Source of the DNA: Acidimicrobiaceae bacterium
GTDB lineage: Bacteria > Actinomycetota > Acidimicrobiia > Acidimicrobiales > RAAP-2
Direction: 5' to 3'
DNA: 26,490 nucleotides
Assembly (NCBI GenBank): GCA_003133075.1
Contig: PKZN01000097.1
Span: 1 to 26,490 of the forward strand
Under the pieces are notes generated by a model. The model searched no databases. It saw nothing but the letters and a program-made list of their open reading frames with translations, and had not been told where the DNA came from. Shown here in pieces: positions 14,516 to 22,081 of the stretch. Position 1 is the first letter of the stretch, and each line of letters opens with the position of its first letter. The position numbers and the translations under genes were made by a program.

Positions 14516-15547
14516 CTAGAGCAGCGTGGTGCAGAGGTCGTAGATCTCGCGCGGCACCTTGCGTTTGCCGGTCGCAATGGAAGAGATCGGTACCAACACG
14601 ACGTTGTCGTCGCGCACCACGGGGATCATGCCGAACTTACCGGCGACGACCGCGTCGTAGGCGGCGTCACCGACGCGCGTGGCGAAGATGCGGTCGCGCG
14701 CGCTCGGACTGCCCCCTCGTTGGAGGTGGCCGAGGACCGTGGTGCGAACTTCGAAGCCACCGAGCTCTTCGATCTTGGCGGCGACGAACGGACCGACGCC
14801 CCTCGTCGCGTGGCGAACACCGCCGATGCCTTCGCTCGAGAGTTCACTCAGTTCGATGCCACCGAGTGTCGCCAGGTTGACCCCTTCGGCGACGACGACG
14901 AGTGAGTACTTGATTCCCGCCGCGCGACGCCGATTGATGTGGGAGATGATCTCGTCCATCGTGACCGAGAACTCCGGGATCAAGATGAGGTCCGCCCCGC
15001 CAGCGAGACCACCCATCGAAGCGACCCAACCGGTGGAGCGCCCCATCGTCTCGACCACGATGACGCGGTGGTGGGAGATGGCCGTGGTGTGGAGTCGATC
15101 GAGTGATTCGGCGACGATGTTGATAGCGGTGTCAAAGCCGATGCAGAAGTCGGTACCAGGAAGGTCGTTGTCGAGTGTCTTGGGGACCCCGACTACTGGA
15201 GCCCCACGTTCCGCTAACCAGTTGGAGATGCGTTGGGTGCCGTCGCCCCCGATGGCGACTAGGGCGTCAAGGTGCTCGTCGATGGCCTTTAAGACCAAGT
15301 CCCGGCCGCCTTCGGGCTCATCGAGGTTGAAGCGGGCTGTCCCGAGCAGGGTACCGCCGTGACCAATCACGCCGCGCAGATCAGCCGCCGTGAGCAAAGT
15401 GCCGTCGAAGTCGCCCGCGAGGCCGGCCCAGCCGTTCGCGATACCCACCACTTCGTGCCCGTCGCGCAGCGCAATCTCACCGATCGCTTTAATCGCGGCG
15501 TTGAGCCCGGGCGCGTCCCCGCCAGCCGTCAAGACACCAATGCGCAT
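14516..15547 (-). CDS. pfkA: 6-phosphofructokinase (PfkA family, group III type)
   Basis: A 343-residue phosphofructokinase. IGVLTAGGDAPGLNAAI opens the nucleotide site. GGDGT (100-104) has glycine at the position that is aspartate in pyrophosphate-dependent enzymes, which favours ATP as donor. PKTLDND (122-128) carries the catalytic aspartates and a lysine (123) where E. coli PfkA has glycine. This Gly/Lys mixture is the hallmark of the group III enzymes of actinomycetes. METMGRSTGW and GHLQRGGSP complete the fructose-6-phosphate site. GAGGGAG lies six bases before the ATG. It is downstream of the NCS1 permease on the same strand, with a 70-base gap that may hold its own promoter (TAGACT at 15581-15586, minus strand). 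Confidence 0.95.
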   Translation of the reverse strand: MRIGVLTAGGDAPGLNAAIKAIGEIALRDGHEVVGIANGWAGLAGDFDGTLLTAADLRGVIGHGGTLLGTARFNLDEPEGGRDLVLKAIDEHLDALVAIGGDGTQRISNWLAERGAPVVGVPKTLDNDLPGTDFCIGFDTAINIVAESLDRLHTTAISHHRVIVVETMGRSTGWVASMGGLAGGADLILIPEFSVTMDEIISHINRRRAAGIKYSLVVVAEGVNLATLGGIELSELSSEGIGGVRHATRGVGPFVAAKIEELGGFEVRTTVLGHLQRGGSPSARDRIFATRVGDAAYDAVVAGKFGMIPVVRDDNVVLVPISSIATGKRKVPREIYDLCTTLL

Positions 15548-15617
15548 TACTGCTCCCTCGCCAAACCCAGACCCGTGTTCAGTCTAGGTACGTTGTGTTG
15601 CGAGGTACTGGACGCCC

Positions 15618-17087
15618 CTAAGCGAGCGCCTCTTCGCGCACGACGTCGGCGCGTGTGAAGAGCAGCGTGAGCCCGAAGCTCAACACCAGCGCCAACAACA
15701 CCCCGAGGTTGGCGTAGGCCCAGTTACCACTCTTGCCGCCGAGGCCGATCGGGCCGAGCAGGTAACCCTGCCAGCTCAGCCACGACGCCGCCGAGTTGGT
15801 CACGAGACCGAGGCCGAGCACCGAGGAGACGATGGTGATCAGAATCGGTACGACGCGAAGATCGCCGTAGCGCCCGCGGGGTTGGTAGAAATCACCCTCG
15901 GCGTAGTCCTTACGACGAAGCGCCATATCGGCCAAGAAGACCCCGCACCACGCGGCGATGAGCACGCCGACGGTAATGAGGAAACCTTCGAACTGACCGA
16001 AGAAGTTCTTGTTGACGAAGAGGATGTAGATCGTGCCCAGCAACATGATGACGCCGTCCACCCCGGCCGCGGCGTAGCGCGGGATCTTGAGCCCCGCCGA
16101 GAGCAACGCGAGGCCCGAGGAGTAGATGTCGAGCACCGCTCCACCCACCAGACCGAGTATGGCGACGATGACGAAGGGCACGAGGAACCACGTCGGCAGC
16201 AAATTGGCGAGCGCACCGACCGGATTGTCGCCCACCGCGCTCTCCAGGCTGGAGGACGAGCCGGCGAGCAAGAGTCCGAAGAAAAGCAGCACGAGCGGCG
16301 CGATCGATGAGCCGAACGTGGTCCACCACACGACCCCGCGAGAGGAGGCGCTGCGCGGTAGGTAGCGCGAGTAGTCCGCAGCGACGTTCACCCAGCCGAG
16401 GCCGAAGCCGGTCATGACAAAGACCAGCGCGCCGACGGTTGCCTGAAATGATCCGCTGTGCAGATGACTGACGGTGTGCCAGCTGATGTGCTTAATCGTG
16501 AGACCGATGAAGACCACGGTGAGGATTGCGGTGACGACCGTGATGATGACCTGCATGCGCATGATGAGGTCAAAGCCCATGACGCCGCCGGCGATGATGA
16601 GGGCTGCGATCACAATCATGGCCACGACCTTCGTCGCGTCGCCGCCGCTCCAGCCGATACGAGCGAAGACCGTCGAGGTGGCGAGCACTGCGGTCACCGT
16701 GAGGGCGGTCTCCCAACCGACGCAGAGCAGCCACGAGATTCCCGACGGCAGGCGACTCCCGCGCACCCCGTAGGCCGCGCGGCTGAGCACCATGGTGGGC
16801 GCGGATCCACGCTTGCCGGCCGTCGCGATGACGCCGCAGAGCCAGAAACTGAAGACAATCCCGATGGCACCGACCACCACCGCCTGCCAGAAGGAGATAC
16901 CGAACTCCAAGACGAAGGCGCCGTAGCTGAGTCCGAGCACGGAGACGTTCGCCCCGAACCAGGGCCAGAAGAGGTCGCGCGGAGAACCCTTGCGCTCGTT
17001 CTCGTCGATGACGTTGATGCCGTTTTCTTCGATGCGGAGGGCGCTCGCGCCACTCTTCTCCGTGCGTTCTGCTAAATCGTCGCTCAC
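15618..17087 (-). CDS. NCS1 family nucleobase/hydantoin permease
   Basis: A 489-residue transporter with about twelve helices. The order GSPRDLFWPWFGANVSVLGLSYGAFV, AAYGVRGSRLPSGISWLLCVGWE, FGLGWVNVAADYSRYLPR and the final helices is that of the purine-cytosine/allantoin/hydantoin permeases, with the Trp-Phe-Gly-Ala-Asn segment of helix 1 and the G-W-x-N-V-A-A-D-Y-S-R-Y-L block of helix 6. The solute may be cytosine, a purine, a hydantoin or hydroxymethylpyrimidine; the sequence does not tell. The start is GTG with GAGGAGG five bases ahead. It is divergent from a PfkB-family kinase across 123 bases, so uptake followed by phosphorylation of a nucleoside-type compound is a reasonable model. Confidence 0.9.
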   Translation of the reverse strand: MSDDLAERTEKSGASALRIEENGINVIDENERKGSPRDLFWPWFGANVSVLGLSYGAFVLEFGISFWQAVVVGAIGIVFSFWLCGVIATAGKRGSAPTMVLSRAAYGVRGSRLPSGISWLLCVGWETALTVTAVLATSTVFARIGWSGGDATKVVAMIVIAALIIAGGVMGFDLIMRMQVIITVVTAILTVVFIGLTIKHISWHTVSHLHSGSFQATVGALVFVMTGFGLGWVNVAADYSRYLPRSASSRGVVWWTTFGSSIAPLVLLFFGLLLAGSSSSLESAVGDNPVGALANLLPTWFLVPFVIVAILGLVGGAVLDIYSSGLALLSAGLKIPRYAAAGVDGVIMLLGTIYILFVNKNFFGQFEGFLITVGVLIAAWCGVFLADMALRRKDYAEGDFYQPRGRYGDLRVVPILITIVSSVLGLGLVTNSAASWLSWQGYLLGPIGLGGKSGNWAYANLGVLLALVLSFGLTLLFTRADVVREEALA

Positions 17088-17210
17088 CGGGCCTCCTCGC
17101 GACTACCCCGTGAGTCGCTGGCAATGATTGTAGGAGGTGACGAACGGACCCCCACACAAATGAGTTGGCACCCGCGAGGCAGTTCACAACTGTTATTAGG
17201 GTGGTGAGGC

Positions 17211-18140
17211 ATGAGCGACACGCCTCGGCTCTTCTGCCTCGACACCGTGTTGGTCGACGTGGTGCTCAAGGTCGCCGCGTTGCCCGAGCGCGCGGGAGAC
17301 ACCGTCGCCCAAGAGCAGCTCATCACTACCGGTGGCGGCTTCAACGCGATGAGCGCCGCGGCGCGCCACGGCCTCGGCGTCGTCTACGCGGGGCGACTCG
17401 GCGAGGGTCCCTTCGCCTCGATGGCCGAAGCCTCGCTCAAGGGCGAGCGCATCGCCACCCCCATCGAGCGCAATTCGAACCTCGACACGGGGATCTGCGT
17501 CGTGCTCGTCGAGCCCGACGCCGAACGATCCTTTGTCTCCTCGCGCGGCGCGGAAGACACTCTGCGGGCTGCCGACTTAATGACCCTGGACGTACGGAAG
17601 GGTGACTACGTCCTGGTGTCGGGATATAACGTCATGTATCCCGGTGCGGCGGACGTCGTGTTGGCGTGGTTGGCGCAACTGCCTGGCGAGGTCGTCGTTG
17701 CCTTTGACCCCGCGACCCGCATGGTCGACATTCCCGCCGCGAACCTTGAAACCATGCTGGCCCGGACGGATTGGTTGATCTGTAACGCCACGGAAGGGGT
17801 GAGGCTCGCGAAGACTCCCGACGTCGTAGAGGGTGCGTCGCAGCTCGCAACCATGAGCGACCGATTGAACGTACTCATTCGCAACGGCGAAAAGGGCTGC
17901 GTGGTGGCGACCAATCATCGTGTCGCGTCCATCGTGGACGGGTTTAGAACGAACGTCGTCGACCTCAACGGGGCGGGCGACGTCCACAACGGCGTCTTCC
18001 TCGCAGAGCTCGCCGAAGGCCAGTCGCCCTACGACGCTGCGCGCTGGGCTAACGCCGCCGCCGCAATCTCGATCAGCCGCTTCGGCCCGGCCAGTGGGCC
18101 CACTCGCGATGAGGTCGCGGCGTTCATCACGAACGACTGA
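17211..18140 (+). CDS. PfkB/ribokinase family kinase
   Basis: A 309-residue kinase of the ribokinase superfamily. GGGFNAMSAAARHG (41-54) is the N-terminal substrate-binding signature, and DLNGAGDVHNGVFLAEL (251-267) is the C-terminal signature with the anion hole and catalytic Asp257. FDPATR (165-170) and ICNATEGVRL (190-199) lie between. The signature normally reads D-T/x-x-G-A-G-D-x-F, so the VHN after Asp257 is unusual. The substrate may be a sugar, a nucleoside such as pseudouridine, or a hydroxymethylpyrimidine. The divergent NCS1 permease argues for a nucleoside or nucleobase-derived substrate. GGTGAGG lies just before the ATG. Confidence 0.88.
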   Translation: MSDTPRLFCLDTVLVDVVLKVAALPERAGDTVAQEQLITTGGGFNAMSAAARHGLGVVYAGRLGEGPFASMAEASLKGERIATPIERNSNLDTGICVVLVEPDAERSFVSSRGAEDTLRAADLMTLDVRKGDYVLVSGYNVMYPGAADVVLAWLAQLPGEVVVAFDPATRMVDIPAANLETMLARTDWLICNATEGVRLAKTPDVVEGASQLATMSDRLNVLIRNGEKGCVVATNHRVASIVDGFRTNVVDLNGAGDVHNGVFLAELAEGQSPYDAARWANAAAAISISRFGPASGPTRDEVAAFITND

Positions 18141-18162
18141 TCACTTCGCCGCTTCTCACTGC

Positions 18163-18621
18163 CTAGAAGTAGTTCTCACCGAGTTCTTCGCTCCACTTCG
18201 CCACCCGGAGCTCTCCGCGAGGTCCACTCCAGGAGTACACGGGCTTGATGTCGAGTACCTGCGTGTCGTTGATCGCGTCGAGGCCCCGCACGACGAGCGA
18301 ACGCTTGTCGACGTGCTCGAGGGCCACGACCGAGAGCATGAGTCGGTTGGGTCGGTCTTTGTTGCGCTGGGCAAAGATGCCTACGTCGGGCCAGTCCTTA
18401 TTCCCGCGGGGGCGTCGATGCCAGGGCCCGGGCGGCACGTTCTGCGCCAAGCCCGCGAAGAAGACGATCTCGACGTGGGAGAACTCCTCGAGTCCCCGCA
18501 GGGCGGACGTCGGTACGTCGTCGGCCAACTCAATGGTAGAGACGAAGTCATCCCAGTTGTCGTCGGCCAGTTCACGTCGCTCGTTTCGCACGTAGGCCAC
18601 GGTGCGCATGAGCGGTTCCAC
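18163..18621 (-). CDS. trmO: TrmO-type tRNA N6-threonylcarbamoyladenosine methyltransferase
   Basis: A 152-residue protein of the TsaA/UPF0066 family. The diagnostic core is intact: HVEIVFFAG, then RPRGNKDWPDVGIFAQRNKDRPNR (about 69-92), then LEHVDKRSLVVRGLDAINDTQVLDIKPV. E. coli TrmO uses S-adenosylmethionine to methylate t6A37 in certain tRNAs. E. coli TrmO has an extra C-terminal domain, so this short form keeps only the catalytic beta-barrel. The start could be GTG at 18621 or ATG at 18609, the latter preceded by GTGGAA. It is convergent with the PfkB-family kinase gene and divergent from tdk. Confidence 0.85.
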   Translation of the reverse strand: MEPLMRTVAYVRNERRELADDNWDDFVSTIELADDVPTSALRGLEEFSHVEIVFFAGLAQNVPPGPWHRRPRGNKDWPDVGIFAQRNKDRPNRLMLSVVALEHVDKRSLVVRGLDAINDTQVLDIKPVYSWSGPRGELRVAKWSEELGENYF

Positions 18622-18640
18622 GGACCCAATCTAGTGAAGT

Positions 18641-18652
18641 GAGTAAATACTC
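18641..18652. promoter_or_regulatory. 12-bp palindrome between trmO and tdk
   Basis: GAGTAAATACTC is a perfect two-fold palindrome in the 93-base divergent gap. It is AT-rich compared with its surroundings, and TAAATA within it could serve as a -10. An operator or simply a promoter core are both possible. Confidence 0.3.
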
Positions 18653-18714
18653 GTCTCGATCATCAAAAGTGCGGAGGCGAGAGCGATATGGTTGGGCGTT
18701 CGAGAGGGGGTGAG

Positions 18715-19305
18715 ATGGCCGAACTGACCTTTACCTACGGCACGATGGCCGCTGGGAAGTCGACCCTCGCGCTGCAGTTGTGTTGGCAACTGCGCGAGAG
18801 TCGCAGTGACGTGGCACTGTGGACCTTCGGCGACCGCAGCGCCGAAGGAATGGTGACGAGTCGCATCGGCATCGAGGCGGCGGCGGAAGCCGTTGCGCCC
18901 GGTGAGTCGTTGGAAGGTCCGATCGCCCAACTCCGAGCGCGCGGGGTCGCCACGCTGGTGGTGGATGAGGCGCAGTTCGCGACGGTTGGACAGGTCGATG
19001 AGCTGGCCGTCCTGGTCGACGAGCACGGCGTGGACGTGCACGCCTTCGGCCTCTCGGCCGATTTTCTTCTCAACGTGTTCCCGGCCTCGGCGAGACTGTT
19101 CGCGATCGCGGACTGGTGCCACGAACTGCCCTTGACTTCGTCGTGCTGGTGTGGGCAAAAGGGCCGCTGCAACGCGCGGGTGGTTAACGGGGTCGTGGCG
19201 CGCGAGGGATCCCAGTTCGTCACGGGCGACGTCGCCGACGGAGCGGTGCACTACCAAGTGCTCTGTCGCACCCACTACCGACTCGGCCAACTCGCGCCGA
19301 CGTAG
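18715..19305 (+). CDS. tdk: Thymidine kinase (type II)
   Basis: A 196-residue kinase that phosphorylates thymidine (and deoxyuridine) using ATP. The P-loop GTMAAGKST is at 9-17, the catalytic glutamate is Glu85 in VVDEAQF, and the lasso segment HAFGLSADFLLNVFP is followed by the zinc-binding cysteines in SCWCGQKGRCNARVV and a final CRTHY. The first of the usual CxxC pair is CxC here, a minor variation. The ATG at 18715 is chosen because GAGGGGGTGAG precedes it. The upstream in-frame ATG at 18688 would add nine residues. It adds pyrimidine salvage to the nucleobase genes nearby. Confidence 0.93.
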   Translation: MAELTFTYGTMAAGKSTLALQLCWQLRESRSDVALWTFGDRSAEGMVTSRIGIEAAAEAVAPGESLEGPIAQLRARGVATLVVDEAQFATVGQVDELAVLVDEHGVDVHAFGLSADFLLNVFPASARLFAIADWCHELPLTSSCWCGQKGRCNARVVNGVVAREGSQFVTGDVADGAVHYQVLCRTHYRLGQLAPT

Positions 19306-19324
19306 ATCGAGACGGAAGAGTGAG

Positions 19325-19345
19325 TGGACAAATTGTCCATTTTTT
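19325..19345 (+). terminator. Probable tdk terminator
   Basis: TGGAC and GTCCA (within 19325-19339) pair around AAATT and are followed by six T residues (19340-19345), 20 bases after the tdk stop. The stem is short for an intrinsic terminator. The same 15 bases are also a near-perfect palindrome (TGGACAA-A-TTGTCCA), so an operator for the next gene is an alternative. Confidence 0.45.
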
Positions 19346-19393
19346 GCCCATTGATGAACGTTTTGTTGACGGTCAGTCGTGCAGACTGTGACG

Positions 19394-19564
19394 ATGTCGT
19401 TTGAGATCAAAGCCACGCCGAGCGCCCTCACCGAGGTGGGCGAAGTCTGCTCGAGCCCGTGGGGGATCTTCGCGGGATGTCCGCGTTGCGCCACGGCGCT
19501 CGGCTCCGGGCACGCGCGCTTTCGCTGCCTCGCCTGTGGATGGCGCGACAGCAGCGTCGATTAA
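19394..19564 (+). CDS. Small zinc-ribbon-like protein, function unknown
   Basis: About 56 residues if the ATG at 19394 is used (61 from a GTG at 19379). The C-terminal half has two Cys-x-x-Cys pairs, CPRC and CLAC, 16 residues apart, which is the spacing of a small zinc ribbon, with FRCLACGW resembling the second knuckle. No good ribosome site precedes either start, and the protein ends shortly after the second knuckle. I cannot name a family. It could be a nucleic acid- or protein-binding accessory factor. The gene stands alone between tdk and pstS. Confidence 0.5.
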   Translation: MSFEIKATPSALTEVGEVCSSPWGIFAGCPRCATALGSGHARFRCLACGWRDSSVD

Positions 19565-19568
19565 CCCT

Positions 19569-19585
19569 CGATTCGCCTCGAATCG
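19569..19585. repeat. Hairpin after the zinc-ribbon gene
   Basis: CGATTCG and CGAATCG form a perfect seven-base-pair stem around CCT, and TTAA lies on either side a few bases further out. It starts four bases after the zinc-ribbon stop, so it may protect or end that transcript. There is no T tract. Confidence 0.35.
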
Positions 19586-19599
19586 TCGTTAATTACTCG

Positions 19600-19666
19600 A
19601 TTTCTCTTTGATTTCACCTGCGAAGTGACTGCACTTCACGCCCCGTTTACCTTCCATTTCTAGGTT
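19600..19666 (+). promoter_or_regulatory. PHO-box-like array of phased 11-bp repeats upstream of pstS
   Basis: Cores recur at exact 11-base steps: TTCTC (19602), TTCAC (19613), a non-matching unit (19624), TTCAC (19635), TTTAC (19646) and TTTCT (19657). The best units are ATTTCACCTGC (19611-19621), CTTCACGCCCC (19634-19644) and GTTTACCTTCC (19645-19655). Streptomyces PhoP binds 11-bp direct repeats with a GTTCACC-like core, and E. coli PhoB boxes also repeat every 11 bp. TAGGTT (19661-19666) could be the -10, which would place the repeats over the -35 as in phosphate-activated promoters. The identification is inference from spacing, core and position before pstSCAB. Confidence 0.6.
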
Positions 19667-19739
19667 GCTTCTGACAACACGTTCGAGTGTCGAATCGTCG
19701 CGTCAGCAGTTCAATCTTTCTTTAGGAGGAAAGTTCAGA

Positions 19740-21068
19740 ATGAAGAAATCACTCAGACTTCTTGCGGCGGTTTCTCTCGCTGTTAGTGGTCTCATTACCG
19801 TGGCGATCCTGCCAGCCAGTGGCGCGGCGAAGTCCACGAAAGTGGTGTGCTACAAACTCAGCGGCAGCGCGGTGAAGTCCGCCAAGTTCGCTGGCCACTG
19901 CCCGAAGGGTTGGTCGAAGACCAAACCCAAGACAGCAGCGCCGAGTCTCATGGGCTCCAACAAGGCGGGTGACACCGACCTCGTGGTGCCCGGAAAGACC
20001 ACGCTCAACATCAATGGCTCGTCCTTTGACGCGCCCTTGGTGGGCGTGACCACGTCGGGTTCGACGGCTTACAGCGCGGGCGGCAACGTCAGCTTCAGCG
20101 CCTACCCGGCCGGCGGATCAGGATCGGGTCGCACCGGCATCACGAACGGCTCACTGCAGATCGGCTTCTCCGACGTCCCGATGACCTCCGGCGCGGGCAC
20201 GTTGCCCAGTGGTGTCACCGAAGCGAACTACGTCCAGGTGCCCTACCTCTTGGGCGGCGCGGTCGTCGGATACAACCTCGGCGGTGGCTTTGACGGACTG
20301 AAGTTGACCGCGGCCGAAGTGGCCAACATCTACAACGGGACGATCACGCAGTGGTCAGACCCCACGATCGTGGCGACCAACGGCGGCGCGTCCTCGACGC
20401 TGGGCAAGGCGTTGACGCTGCTCGGCACAGCGAACGAGCCCAAGGACACCATCAAGGTGCTCTACCGCGCGGCGAGCTCCGGCACGACCGAGGCCTTCAC
20501 CTACTGGCTCTACGACGCCGGTAACTCGGGCATCGCGCCCAGTGGTGGATCGGTCATGGAAGGTTCCGGCGGCGCCTGGAAGGCGACCAACATCGACGGT
20601 GTCGCGAACAACGCGGGCATGGCCACGACGCTCGACGCGACGCTCGGCGCCATTGGCTACGTCGAGTACAGCTACGTCTTGATCCCCGGCAACAACCGGA
20701 TCCAGATCGCCTCACTCCAGGACAAGAACGGCCAGTGGCTCCAGCCGAGTTTGACGAACATCGGCAACGCGGCTGCGGCCGCGGGGACGAGTGTCACACC
20801 GGACAACTTCGCCATCGTGAACGAGCCCGGCAACAACGTCTGGCCCTTCGCAACCTACAGCTGGGCGATCATCCCCAAGGTGGAGACCAGCGAAGCGACC
20901 TGTGAAGCCGCGACGAAGTATCTCGACTGGGAGACGCACTACGGACAGAGCGCCTTGGCCAAGGGTGAGGGCTACGTCCCACTGCCGGCGGCGGCAGCGG
21001 CCTACGCCCGAACGCAACTCGAGACCGTTACCTCGGGCGGCACGGTCTGCGTGACCCAGAAGTCGTAA
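19740..21068 (+). CDS. pstS: Phosphate ABC transporter substrate-binding protein PstS
   Basis: A 442-residue exported protein. The first 30 or so residues are a Sec signal peptide (MKKSLRLLAAVSLAVSGL...), with a likely signal peptidase I site near SGAA-KS. No lipobox cysteine is present, unlike most Gram-positive PstS. Residues about 34-62 hold a short module, CYKL...HCPKGWSK, with two cysteines. The phosphate-binding fold follows: LNINGSSFDAPL (phosphate loop), SAYPAGGSGSGRTGI, IGFSDVPM, and YRAASSGTTEAFTYWL, which holds the R-x-x-x-S-G-T phosphate-binding motif. TAGGAGGAAAG just before the ATG is a very strong ribosome site, consistent with high expression. A PHO-box-like array lies upstream. 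Confidence 0.95.
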   Translation: MKKSLRLLAAVSLAVSGLITVAILPASGAAKSTKVVCYKLSGSAVKSAKFAGHCPKGWSKTKPKTAAPSLMGSNKAGDTDLVVPGKTTLNINGSSFDAPLVGVTTSGSTAYSAGGNVSFSAYPAGGSGSGRTGITNGSLQIGFSDVPMTSGAGTLPSGVTEANYVQVPYLLGGAVVGYNLGGGFDGLKLTAAEVANIYNGTITQWSDPTIVATNGGASSTLGKALTLLGTANEPKDTIKVLYRAASSGTTEAFTYWLYDAGNSGIAPSGGSVMEGSGGAWKATNIDGVANNAGMATTLDATLGAIGYVEYSYVLIPGNNRIQIASLQDKNGQWLQPSLTNIGNAAAAAGTSVTPDNFAIVNEPGNNVWPFATYSWAIIPKVETSEATCEAATKYLDWETHYGQSALAKGEGYVPLPAAAAAYARTQLETVTSGGTVCVTQKS

Positions 21069-21106
21069 GTAAGAACAACTAAGAGAGGGTGTTGGTAGTT
21101 CACAGC

Positions 21107-22081
21107 ATGGACCAGGTAGCACTCGACATCCTGCGGGACGAGGAGGTGGTGGCGGAGAACACTCCCGCCGCCACCCCTCGTTCGTGGTACGCCAACGTCT
21201 TGCTCGTGGCCGCGGCGCTCTTCGCGGCGGTCAGTGTCGGTTTCGTCGGCACTATTTTTTGGAGTTCCCTTCCCACGTGGGTGCACCACGGTGGGACACT
21301 GCTGACGAGCAGCAGTTGGGTCTCACCCGCGGGTCCCTTTGGTGGACTCGCCATGATTTCGGGGACCTTTGAGACGTCGATCATCGCGCTGGTCATCGCG
21401 GTGATCATTGGCCTCGGGACGTCGATCTCCATCGTCTTTTTCATCCCTCGGCGTTTTCGCACCGTCGTCGCCACGTTCGTCGAACTCCTGGCGGCGATTC
21501 CGAGTGTGGTCTATGGCCTCTGGGGTCTGCTCGTCATCGCACCGTGGATGGAGACGACCGTCAACCCGTGGCTCAACAAGTGGCCGTTCGCCAAGGCCAT
21601 CTTCGGCAACTCCGGCCAGGAGTTCGGTACCTCACTGCTCCTCGCGTCCGTCGTCCTGGGCATCATGATCCTGCCGACCTTCGTCGCCATCAGTCGCGAG
21701 GTCATCGCGGTCGTGCCCCAAGACCTTCAAGAAGCCAGCCTCTCCTTGGGTGCCACACGCTGGCAGATGATCCGTGAGGTCGTACTCCCCACCGCCAAGA
21801 TTGGCCTTTTCGGCGCGACGTTCTTAGCCCTCGCGCGCGCCACCGGGGAAACCGTCGCGGTCGCCCTCGTGGCCGGCAGCGTCGCCAACGCGCAGTTCCA
21901 TCTGCTCTATCCCGGCACCTCCATCGCGGCGTGGATCGCCACGGAGTTCGGCGAAGCTCAGGGTAACGAGATCTCCGCTCTGATGGCGCTCGGGGTCATC
22001 TTGATGGTGCTGAACGTTGGCTTGGCGCTCATTAGTCGGGCGTTGGTGAGCCGCCAACGAAAGGTGCTGGCCCGAGTATGA
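21107..22081 (+). CDS. pstC: Phosphate ABC transporter permease PstC
   Basis: About 324 residues with six membrane helices. The permease EAA loop reads ASLSLGATRWQMIREVVLPTAKIG, and FVELLAAIPSVVYGLWGLLVI is the PstC signature segment. It forms the membrane channel with PstA. The start is uncertain: ATG at 21107, or GTG at 21089 or TTG at 21092 lying against an AGAGAGGG run that is too close. ATG is used here. It follows pstS by 38 bases, and its end overlaps pstA by four. Confidence 0.93.
   Translation: MDQVALDILRDEEVVAENTPAATPRSWYANVLLVAAALFAAVSVGFVGTIFWSSLPTWVHHGGTLLTSSSWVSPAGPFGGLAMISGTFETSIIALVIAVIIGLGTSISIVFFIPRRFRTVVATFVELLAAIPSVVYGLWGLLVIAPWMETTVNPWLNKWPFAKAIFGNSGQEFGTSLLLASVVLGIMILPTFVAISREVIAVVPQDLQEASLSLGATRWQMIREVVLPTAKIGLFGATFLALARATGETVAVALVAGSVANAQFHLLYPGTSIAAWIATEFGEAQGNEISALMALGVILMVLNVGLALISRALVSRQRKVLARV

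Noticed and set aside
17088..17210. Sigma-70 promoter with TTGGCA (17165-17170) for the PfkB kinase gene
   Set aside because: The nearest -10-like hexamers are 20 to 22 bases away, outside the usual spacing.
18631..19494. 287-residue frame on the minus strand
   Set aside because: Antisense to tdk, whose P-loop and zinc site are clear.
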